Part shown: positions 13,201-25,200 of the stretch, piece by piece
How positions within the stretch are numbered: position 1 is the first letter of the stretch
How the letters are laid out: each line of letters starts with the position of its first letter
DNA from: Acanthaster planci
Lineage: Eukaryota; Echinodermata; Asteroidea; Valvatida; Acanthasteridae
Direction of reading: 5' to 3'
NCBI RefSeq assembly: GCF_001949145.1
Contig: NW_019091397.1
Location: 668,226-719,779 of the forward strand
DNA: 51,554 bases
Notes under the pieces: generated by a model
What the model saw: the letters and a program-made list of their open reading frames with translations, nothing else
What the model was told of the DNA's origin: nothing
Database searches by the model: none
Program-made: the position numbers and the translations under genes

Positions 13201-16200
13201 NNNNNNNNNNNNNNNNNNNNNNNNNNNNNNNNNNNNNNNNNNNNNNNNNNNNNNNNNNNNNNNNNNNNNNNNNNNNNNNNNNNNNNNNNNNNNNNNNNNN
13301 NNNNNNNNNNNNNNNNNNNNNNNNNNNNNNNNNNNNNNNNNNNNNNNNNNNNNNNNNNNNNNNNNNNNNNNNNNNNNNNNNNNNNNNNNNNNNNNNNNNN
13401 NNNNNNNNNNNNNNNNNNNNNNNNNNNNNNNNNNNNNNNNNNNNNNNNNNNNNNNNNNNNNNNNNNNNNNNNNNNNNNNNNNNNNNNNNNNNNNNNNNNN
13501 NNNNNNNNNNNNNNNNNNNNNNNNNNNNNNNNNNNNNNNNNNNNNNNNNNNNNNNNNACAATCCCTTCATCCCTTGCCCCTTTATCCAGCCTGCAGCTTT
13601 CTTGACCTTTCCTTTTGTCCTCTTGCATTCATCCATGCTTGGTTGATTCCCCGTGTGCTAGTTTGTCCTGTCCACTTGTCATTTTGCCTTTGAGAAAGCT
13701 CCTGCTAGGATTGAAATGTCAGGCCCTCCATATTTTGAAATTTGTATTTTAGGTCATTGTAGTCAGCAAGCAGTTTGCAGCAGTTTTGTATTACATACAT
13801 GGAAAAGACAAAATTTGTTACTGTTCAAATGAACTGTCTAATAAGTGCTTGACAAAAATCACATCATGATTTGCCCTTCCTATGGAGCCCTGTGTAGGCA
13901 CTGGATGATGAGCAAAATGGCCACGGCAGAGTCATCAGTGCTTGAACTGCCCGTGTATGGGCTACAGTCAAGTCCAAAGAAGCAGTCAGGCTAGCTTGGA
14001 AGCACGTATGTTGTAGTTAGGTTTGCTTTTAGAATAGAGCATATGACATGCCTACAATTGGCCACTCTGTCAAAAAAGGAAGCAGGCTTAATTGGCAGTG
14101 ATGACTCTCAACCCTAGTCTTGCATTCCTTTGCACACTTACTAAAGTTTTGGCAACGGTCTTGTTGGATTGATCAAAAACAAAAACATCAGGCAAAAACT
14201 TCTAGATATGTGAATGTAGTGGTGGGGGCATATCAAGTTATGGAGGTATTTTTGTACATAAAAGCCTATTCTTTAGGTGGGAATAAACTATGGCTTTGAT
14301 ATAATGGACTTAAATTTAACTGACTTTGAGTTATCAAGACTTTAATTGTGCACCAGTACCAGGCAGGGGACAGACTCTTTAATGATTCAGTTCGATGTGC
14401 ATGTAGCCCAGTTCAAGCATATCATACATTGTCAATGTTCGGACTCTCCACACAACAGCTACTTACCCAAGCCCAGCTAGGTCAATTCTGTGGGTTTCCT
14501 TCCCATCCCCGAGTCCTTTCCCAACAATGGTCGTACCCTCCAAGATGACATGTTTAATTATTCCTGAGAGATGTGGATCTTCATTTACATTCTGAATATA
14601 GGGATGGTGTTCATAATCACTGCTCTCCTAACAGAACCAAGAAAAAGACGGACAAATGAAGAGAAATGGAAAGCTACATTGCAAATCATTTCTACAACAA
14701 TGAGAATAATTATGCAGTATAAACAAGCTTGATGTGATTAAAATTACATGTATATTGAAAATTGGCAGGACACTGGCATAGTGTGAATTCTAAAAAGTTT
14801 TCCTTATCATATTCCAATTCCCCACATTAACCACTTCCTGCCGGGGACTCCGGGATCGGAGACATATAGTTTATATTGGTGGCCGGGTCTCCGAACTTGG
14901 ACAAAAGAAACTGGGCCCTGTAACAAAAGACCGTACTCTGAACAAAAGACCAGGCTGCTGGGCATTACTGACATTTTTCACTCTCAAAAGTGGTGATAAT
15001 CCAGCCTTGTTTTGAAACCCTATACCAGGGTTTGGGGCATTGAGAGCGAGCGGCTTACCACCGTGGACAAAAGCACCCCACCACCGCAGCGATGAGCCAC
15101 ACAGCACCGCTGCTGCACGCTAATCTGGCCCCTATTGAAAAGAGGTCAGCAGTGCACTGAGCCAGGTTCGTGAACAAAAGACAGTTGTGTAACACCGCAC
15201 AATCTGGGCTCTGTTTACAAGGCTGCAGGCCTGGCTGAAAACCTCGGGCGTCAATGAAGGTCACCTATCAACTTAGAGTAGTGCCTAAAGATTACTTCGT
15301 GCGGCTATAAACAACCGTTAAATGAAATGATGAATTTTTGAAGGATTTTGAAAACGGAAAAAATGATAGTCATGCCAGCCCAGCATCATCAACATTGGTA
15401 AATGCCCTGGCACGAAGTGGTTAACATGATCTATCAGCATAATCAGTCTTTCAATTTGTAACAATCCAAATTCACATAGATTGTAACATGTGATAACTTG
15501 AACATGATTTAAATGTGATCACTTTGCGTTAATCCTAGATGTACTTTTAGAAGATTTACATGCTGGAAGAATCCACAGCATCTTCATGAGCAAACACAAG
15601 TACTGCACTCATTTTTCGAAATCTATTCCCTTATTTCTGAATCACATTTTTAACATACATGTAACTGCAAAATCAAATTTGAGAGAGACCAGCCTTACTA
15701 AGAGAGGCCCAAGCTACATTGTAAATACATGAAACTGCACTTGGTAACTGAGCAACTATTTGCACACTATTTGTAATCCTGAAGAAAAAAGTATGAAGAA
15801 AAGTAAGACAAATAGAAAAAAGGAAACTGGTTCAGAAATCTGAATCCAATTAATACCTCTTGACCTAACCGTTGGCTTTTCTCCCATTCTTCCCTGTGAA
15901 AAATAAATGGAAACATTTGTAAAATACATGTACTTAAAGAATTTCAACTACTGCATTAAAGGGCCATGGTGTGAACTTCAAACTAAACCCTAATTTTTCT
16001 ACATAATATACAATCTCCATGTAGCATCTGAATTGTAATATCACTTAAGCATTCATGAAGCATTTCAGAGATTTTCTGCACATATTAACTGAAAATGAAG
16101 CTATTACAATTTGTAGTGTGACTGGCAGCAATGTTCAGAGAAATACATAAACTGAGAATTAATTTAAACAAAAATTATTGAATTCTCTTAGTAGTAGCCG

Positions 16201-19200
16201 CCAACAAGGCATTTATAACTCCAACAGTATCTGACAGTATTATTCATTCATTTTTTTAATTTAATATTTCAAAAAGATTTTACAGAATCTCCATATGCGA
16301 CAATTTTTTCTTAGACACTTTTTGTGTATCTTTAGACTCTTCTTCAATGTACAGTGTATGAAAACCATTTAAAATGCTTTTTGAGTGACAATGTATGCAT
16401 GTAAGTGTGCTGAAAAGTACATGCTTTTAAACATTTAACATTGTCCAAGCTTTACTAGATAACTGAAGGTACCGTTGCCATCATGCCAATCAGGGAAGCT
16501 CTTGCCCAGTTTGTGCATTTTCCTGTTCTAGCTGTGGACCCAATAATATTGCTCACTCAAAACATCTGTGAGAAACATCTCGGCAATTTGCCAGTATCTA
16601 ATATCACATATACTTAGCACATAAATTGAGCTTGTTACAATATGTTCATCAATCAATCTGTAATAATGCCCTTAAACTGCATATTAGACAGTGTTGGAGG
16701 TGAGTCCATCCCAAGTCCTTTCACAAGTCCAGTCACAAGTCCCTTCACAAGGCCAGTCATAAGTAACAGGGTGAACAGTGACAAAAGAATGCTTCTATCA
16801 CAGTTCATTTGAAAAGCTTGTGAATTGGTTTTCTGTATGACTTGTGATGGACTTGTAGGGACTTGTGATACACTCAAATACAACACTGATATTAGGCAAT
16901 GACTTCCTTGAAAGTTACAATGTGGCAGACTAATACCATTTCTATTAACTAATTTTTGTACCGTGACCCCACTTTTTGGATAAACTTTATTTCAAACCAC
17001 AAACACATGCGACCTTCCTAGATGAAAATGCCGTGGTGTTTAGATGATTCGGGCATTACTGGCCAAACCCATCAATGTCTTACATTAACTGAACAAAGTT
17101 TAACAAATTAACTGAAGACAACTTTTTGGATGGAAACTGTTTGAGTGTTTGTGCAGAGGCATGAGTCAATAGCAACTTGAACTGAATGCTGTTTGTAAAG
17201 AGTTGCCAGTACAACATTAATCTGGCTAGCCGTATCCATCACTCAATGTAAGTATGAACCACTGATCTATGGAGTTTATGATCTGCTGTTGAAATGCATG
17301 TGTTGTGGTGAATTGTGAAAACAATGCCCCAGTGGATTTAAGGATGCTTCCCTTTGCAAAGTAACAACCAACAGAATTGTTGCCACGAACTACAATTACA
17401 CAATCTGACTAAAAATGTTTCAGATTTCTTAATCATTTGGATATTTTGTCTGAGTACTTCTGTGGCTGGTTGGGCAAATGCAGTCAGTGGTCAGAAACCT
17501 ATGACTAGAATTTCATGCTCTGTTTAGAACAGCAAAATACTAACAGTCCAAATTTTTGTGTACAAATTAAAGCAACATTTCAGTTTTTCCGAGATGACAT
17601 CACATTTTTACTCGTTAATAAATTACAGAATATGCATTAGTACAAAAACCAAAAAGGTGTCAAACTACCTTGCCTCTTGAAGTCTATGCTCCCAGGTTTT
17701 GTTCATCTCCTGCATTTGTCTTTCATTCTCCTTTAGAAGACTTTCAATATCTGGTAAAACCAAAAACATTGTCAACAAACATGACAGTGGTTTCTCTAAA
17801 ACAATGAATAAAGCCTTTTAAAGACTGAAAGTGCTTAAGTGACAGAATTTTAGATTTTGCATTTAAGTTGAAACCAACAGAACAACAAACTACAAGATGA
17901 TTAAGAACATGAAACAGACAGAAATCATTAGGGCTGTGCCAAATATCTGAATATTTGATTGATTATCAAATATTTGAATATTATTTTCCAAATTTGAATA
18001 TCCGAATGCAAAACTGTGGCTGGAGATACTCCTAGACATGAGAAGCTATTCTAGTAATTATAATGTACAATCGCATGTGTTATTGCAACTTATGTTGTAT
18101 ATGATTTGTTGATCAAAAATCTGTCCTTCAGTATGACCAAATATTGGGATATTTGATCGAATCGAAGGTCGAATATTTGAACAGTGAATTAATCACATCA
18201 ACTAAGCCCTAGAAATCAAAGTAGCAATTGAAAGCTTCTGAATTAAATGGCAAGCTGATGGTAAGGATGAGATCCTGAAGACTGTAATTGTCAGTAGACA
18301 CATGCTGTAGACACGTGCTGTAGACTGGTCTGTTCACCGCAATATGGGGTCAACAGACTAGAAGATGCCAGACAGAGGAATATGGGTCTTAATATCAAAC
18401 TACTGAAGAAAAGTGAATTAATGGAGAGTGGCGTCTGTCCCAAATACAGTAGTTGGAAGAGTATTTATTGACAGAATCAGAAGCTGGGGGTAAACAAATT
18501 GAGATGTCAGATGAACAGGCTGGAATTAGACAAGGACGACCATGGCGGATATCCATTATTAGAAGTATGACCATATAAGCAAGTCAATGAAAGGCAGTAA
18601 ACCTTTATAATACAAACATTCAGACTTTCCTGATGACATGAACAAGCATTCATCACATGCAGACAAAAGCAGGCCAGCTCACCATGCTGCCAAAGCTGGT
18701 CTGAAAATATGCACCAAGAAAACTGAGGTCTTGGAATTACTTAGTATATATCTACTGGCACAACAGTGTTAGCAGACCAACCAGCTGAATAAAGATGAAA
18801 AATACACACCATGGGTAAAGTGTTAATGTCAGTATAATTAGGGTGTTTGGGAATGGGAGAAATTCACAACAGAACATGCAATCAAGAGTTGCATTCATCA
18901 TGAAACCAAAACAAATATGGAATTCACAAACTCTCACCTTGAATACAAAATTATGTTTAAATATCTAGTAGTTCCTGCTCTGCTATATGGCTGTGAAACA
19001 AGTGGATAATCAAAAGGCAGTAGCAAAAAGCTAGACACTTTCAAACTGAAATGGTTCAGTAAAATGCTCACAGTCTCCAGATGGCCTTTCTCATTTCAAA
19101 TAATGACATTCCTAAAGAAGGCAAAACTTAAATTGGTGAACAAAAGATGTAAAAGTATGACAGTAGACATTACGACAATGTTGTAGTTACAAAATAAGAT

Positions 19201-22200
19201 GATAACTTACTGGGCCCAAAAGAGAAAGGATTGCTGGGGTGCACCAGAAGCCAACATGGTAGTGTACAAGAGAGGAGAGGACAATAGTACGAGACTAGTA
19301 CATCCTCCAGGACCCATAGGCCAAAAGAGGATAGGTAAGAAGATGGATCAGTGGTGAGTGAATTTGGTATTATGCATGATGTGGGAGCATTTAAATTGAA
19401 ACCAACTGGGTGTTAAGCTACAAGAAGTTATTTAAGGCAGGTAAACAAGCACAACTACACTGGCATTGAATGGTGCGTGTGATTTGTACGTTTACACATG
19501 TAAGTTGTTTATGTCAGGAATTTTCCAGGCATATCTTTTCATTCAGTTTTTGTCCGGGTAACCCACTTCTCCACATAACCAGTGACATCATGAAGTAATG
19601 GTTGATGGTGTCATGTATGGTTCATACACCAAGACCCATACGTGTATGTAGCATGTGTTTGATGTATATGTAGGCATGACCTGTGGGACAACTGGGCTTC
19701 ACAATAAAGGTACCAGAGTGATGTCTGTGATCCCCATGATTCCATTGCATACAAACCAATTATTTGTAATATGTACATCAAACCATCTCACCTCCATCTT
19801 GTGGGACAAATACAATATCTTATACTACTGAATGCTGTGGAAGTAAATAATTTTGTACATACCAGTACTGAAATAATTATGCACTGAAAACGAATGTAAT
19901 CTAGCCACTGAAGCCATTTTGAATGAAAATTCCAAAAGGGAAATGTTAGGCCTGAATTTACCAGCATCTGATGAGCCGACATGTCCACCAGATTTCAACA
20001 TTTTCATCAACTTAGCATTCTCCTCTCGTAGTTCTCGGATTAGTCTTTCCGTTGGACTCTCATTCACCACAGCCTTGTTCTGGATCTTCTTAGCTCGGTC
20101 AGCATAGCGTAAGGTGGACAATGTTTCCTCAAAGTTAATGTCTGCAGGACTTAGAGCAGCAATCTTGAAAGAAATAATGTTGAGAATAATGTCAGAATGT
20201 GCGGCTTCACGAGCCTTAAGGGCCTTGGACAATAAACAAAGAAATTTATCTACACACCTGGTTGGTTGAGACACTCAGGAAGTTTTTCTTGTATGGTAGG
20301 CCACAGTTTGCAGAAATACATGTATCGCCTTTTGGTTGATTTTTGAAAATGGACATTTGTCCCAATACTTTTAAACAGAGTTGTATTTTCATTTAGTGTT
20401 TAGAATTATGTGTATTATTATCTGGTGGTCTGACAGCTGGAAGTGATTTTTAAATCTTTGTGAATTATTTTTTCACTTTTGTAATGACTGCCAACTGTAA
20501 AGCAGCCACTTGCAGGAAAAGCATGATTGTGATGTCAAAATAGCAGGCCCTATGAAATCACACACACTCTTTACTAGCACACCAGCTCATGTTGCTCCTG
20601 TGTGTGCTTTTATATTGTTTTTCTTGCGCATGGGTAACATGGTTCTTTAGGGGCTAAATTTAGTAAGTGTAGTAGAAAAGGACTTCAAGCATAATTAAGC
20701 AGTAGTAAACAGCTAATTAAAATACTAAATAATTACCATTGCTGAGTCAAAATCAGCACCCAGAGCCACACGTACAGTGTTTGTCTTTGTAAGTACATGT
20801 CAAAGTATGACGAGTCTGTGAGGTTTGAGTACCACCTTCTTCCTCCCAATTCGCTTTGACTCCTGTAACGTTCTCTTAAACTTTTTCAATTTTTGATGCA
20901 AAGACCTAAACCTTGGTCCCACCAACAATCAGCTAGGTAGGGAAGGTAAGTAAACTTTACCAACCATGATGGTTTTGCTGTTCCCTCCTAGTGCATTCTG
21001 CAACAATTTAGTAAGTACTGAATCCCTGTATGGCACTCTAACATTCTTTCCCATGGACTGATCTGCAAGGGCACTGTTGGGAAAAAAGAAAGCATCACTT
21101 ACATGTAAATTACTCAGGATTCACACAAGAAAGTTTACTTCATTGACAACTTTGGCTGGAACACAATTCAATGACAAAACAGATAAAAATTCCACAGCTG
21201 ATGAGAAAGTTCCACATGAGATAAAAGCAATGTGCACATACTATACCTAATAACATTGCCGAGCATAGATAAACTCTGGTTAATTGCTGAGCCTTCTTTG
21301 AGTCTATCCCCTGTAGCACCTGTTGCTTTGGCTCTCTCACTACCAGCCAGATCAACCAAGTTGATTTCACTGCTTTTTGTGGTGTTTTGTCCATTTTCAT
21401 TAATGTACATCTGCAAATGCATTAAGATTATACATGTACTACACTGTGCGGAACTACAAGTAATGACAAGTATGCATGGTAGAATTATTAAAGGGATGTT
21501 AATTTAGAGATGATATACAAAGGAGAAATTGTCAAGGTAAGTGGGGGTGGATGAATCATTCACATTACTTTTCTCCATCAGTGTAAATACTGCAGCCATT
21601 CTGGAAATGCATGCTTTTAATCCAAGGGAACATTCATGTACATTACGAGACAAGCCTCCCATCTGTGCAATTATTATTACGCATTCAAATAATACAAATG
21701 TGAAATTCCAATAACTACAAATTACCTACCTGCTTAAATTTTAATGTTATGACCATGTGAGATCTACTACTGGTTGCATTCATATTGGTGGAAGCAGTTG
21801 TCCTATTGAGTGTTCCTTGATCCATGAGATGTTCTATTTGTTTGTAATCTCTCACTGGTACATTCTGTGAATGTATAAGTAATGACTGCCAAGTTAATCC
21901 TGCTTATATATGTTGTAATGTCAAATTGACCAAAAGTAACTACTTCCCACTCGATTTTAATTTCACTTACTTTTTGCTCCATTCAATTTGATGTACATGT
22001 ACATCCACTTGCACAACTAATACCTGTTTTCCATATAAAATGTGGACATTCCTTTGTTCTCCTATGGTAAAGGAAACTTGAGGAAAATGCTCTGTTTTCT
22101 CCAACTAGGATAACTCCTTCGAGCTGGATTTTTGATGATGATTTCCTGGACTATTCCTCTTCATTATGCCATGATGACCTTGACCCCAAAATGCCTCAGA

Positions 22201-25200
22201 AACTGTTTTTCAGAGTGGGGAAAACATTGTGTGGACGTGTGCCAGTCTACGCAATGCCATCACACCCTACATTATGTGGACTTCTTTTATGCAGAGGTCC
22301 AGTCTATGTACATGTACATTGTATGCCATGCCTGCACACCAGACACTGTATGCATACTTTTGAAATGTCACTTTCTTCACCAGCATAAAGTGAACAGAAT
22401 AAAAGCAATGTTGACACATTCCTTCTAATAATCCATAACAATTAATTGAACTCAAACATTGTAGAAGAGAACTTATTTATTAAAACAACAACCCATCATT
22501 TTTCTGCAATGCATAATTTCTCAAAGATTACCTCAAACTATCCTTAACCCTAACCCTCCTCAATCCTTCACCTGTTGGAGGACTGTGGAGTGTTAGGGTT
22601 AACCTATGAAAGTTCTGATAAAGCTGTAGTAGTTCTGGTCTCTTTTACCTTGAGTCCATCCACATAAAAGCCTGTCTGAGGGTTTTGACGTACTTTCAGC
22701 GCATGGAAGGTACCTTTAGTTGGTTTCACTAACAAATCTCGAACCTACAAAAAAACACAAAGTTTAAAGAAACATTAGCTAGCTCAGGAAAATGACGGGG
22801 AGACTGGCAAATGTATGAATAAACATGTATGTTGACACAAAATTAGAAAGTAAAAACACAATGCAAAGGCAGTAATGAGCACACAAGCACAAGATATGCA
22901 ACACAAAAGGAAGATGAAACAAAACACCATATACAGTCAGAGACAAAAGTAGAGTCAACAAAAACACTGAAGTAATCAGTGGATGGCTCGTTTGTCATCA
23001 ACTATTCAAAGATGAAATTCTGAAAGATATCAGTAACTGATATCCCTAAACGCATCTAGATCAGCGGGCACTAAACCTTTTACCATGAGCAGAACAACTT
23101 CAAATTATACTCATGAACACAGAAAATACAGACATAAATAAGAGACCAAGTTCTGTGAATTAACTTGCAGAAAGTCTCTTAAAAATGGACATTAAATGAG
23201 AATACTAAGTCATATTTGCATAAAACTAATGTCAAAATGACTGCAGGCCAAAACTCATGATATTATTTGGGCAGGATAAGAAAGTGATGTAATGACACGG
23301 GAGAAAATCACCCACTTTTTAGGATTAAATTGGATGATACATGTTCATTCCCATGCTTTAAACACCCAACCAAGCATATTCTTTTACAACCATTCAAAAT
23401 AAAACGAGTACTGTATGCCCTATACAAGTCCTAAAATCTTAAAACAAGCATTTGTGGGCTGCCTGTATGGTATTCAAAGTGTTCCCCCAATTGACTGTCT
23501 TTGAAGTAAGAATGAAAGCTCAGCATAAGCACAGAGATTGTACCTGTTCATTGTAGATCTCCAGCATACTAAATGACACCTGCAGCTGCTTGGTAGAATC
23601 TTTATTACTGTCGATAGCTTTGAACAGCTCGTCACATGTGATAGGTACTATGCCCTTATTTATTCCATAACCAATCATTGAGTAACTTTTTCCGGCGCCT
23701 GTCTGACCATATGCAAATAAGGCAGCATTGTACCCCTGCCAAGCATTGTCCAGCACTCCTCTTCCAAGATCATTGAAGACAATTCTCTGAAAGAACATAA
23801 AAGCATTATAAACATGTGCCTGATGGATCATGCATGCATATAATATTGTTCGAGAGAACCTATTTTTGGACTCTTGGTAAATGTTAAATAGTCCCCTAAA
23901 CGTGAATCTTTATACCACATTCTATGGATGGTGTGCATACATGATGTAACTGAGGGTTTAGCCACTGTAATTGCCAGCAGTATAGCCAAGTTCTTTGGAC
24001 ACAACCAACATGTATGCATGGTCCATAAGTATAAAATAAGAATGACATTTGTTGTGATGATTAACTTGCATGAGAAACCTCCGGAACTGAATTTTTGTCT
24101 TAAATTTCCCTGGTGAATATTTTGGATACAACTCAGTTTGTGCCAAATTTGCATAACCTCTGAAATTTAAACACTTAAAACAAAAAGGACAGCACCTGGA
24201 AAGTCAGTGTGTATATCTTTTTATTCTTTTTGATGACCTTTGGTCTTATATTGTGAAAGTGAGTGTGCTTAAATTTCAAATTCTATTCCAAAATCTTAGC
24301 TTATGATGTCAACATTCTCAACAATACTCTTAGCAAATCTTGTGACAGGCACTCTCAAAGTTCCAAAATATAACTTTTTGAAGATTGTTTCCACATGTAA
24401 ACACAAACATGTAAATACCTTTATGTGTTTCTCCATAGAGTTTGTGCATGTACATGCATTGCTATACAGTTTGTTGCACGTGCTTGAATATATATGTAAC
24501 CCTGGAGGCTTAGATTTGTCTCATGCTTCCACGTACATTACAAATTTTTCAGCACTTTACGCCGGTTTTAGTTTTATTTTCTGAAATGAAGGCCAATGTA
24601 CCAGTAGAAGCTTTAACCACTTCCTGCCGGGTGGATTTTTCTTGAGCAGGATAAGATGATGGGACCTTTTCAAAATTCTTCAAAAATTCATGTGTTTATT
24701 CACTGGATGTTTACACCCACACGAACGACTCTCTGGTGGCTACTCTAATCTGTCAGGCAACCTTCAATGACGCCTGAGTATTCAGCCCAGGTCTGCAACC
24801 CTGTAAAAGAGAGCCCAGAATTGTAAGGTGTTGCACAATTTCCATTGTTCCGCTGAATGCCAGTAGCGTCTCTTCATACGCGGCTGGATTAGCGAGCAGT
24901 AGTGGTGCTGTGTCCCTTATCAATGGGGCCCTGGACATGCTGGAGCGCTTTTGTCTGCGGTGCTAATCCGCGGGTGCGCTATTCTTAAAACAGTGATGTA
25001 CTGTTTCAAAACAGTGCCGGATTACTTTCAAAAAATGGAAGTCGAAAAATGATGCCAATTCCCACCAGCAGGTCCTTTGTTTCGAGTACAGTCTTTTGTT
25101 ACACAAACTAGCTCTTTTGTCTTAATCCGGGCACCCCCGCTCTGCATATAAGCACACGGTGCCCGAAACCGGGCACCCTGGCTGGAAGTGGTTAAATGAC

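Larger units (their letters stand above)
11770..13735 (+). mobile_element. Penelope-like retroelement relic (reverse transcriptase)
   Basis: A 300-codon frame at 11950-12852 carries the Penelope-like RT core. It has [12 protein letters not shown] with the first catalytic Asp, [18 protein letters not shown], the YIDD box (residues 137-140 of the frame), and [20 protein letters not shown] then RRICS. Upstream, in other frames, are [14 protein letters not shown] (about 11795) and FYLLPKI (about 11886), so the start is frameshifted. Downstream, after another shift near 12800, come [14 protein letters not shown] and [15 protein letters not shown], then a C-x2-C segment. The GIY-YIG nuclease expected next falls in the assembly gap. 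The element is in KIF28 intron 11 on the opposite strand and is dead or near-dead. Confidence 0.88.

Noticed and set aside
12856-13646. Long frames of 187-249 codons on both strands
   Set aside because: They read through the 443-base N gap. Only the first part of the plus-strand frame at 12921 is real, as Penelope linker sequence.
19919-20107. Plus-strand frame over kinesin exon 8
   Set aside because: It is a shadow of the minus-strand exon, whose protein is clearly kinesin.
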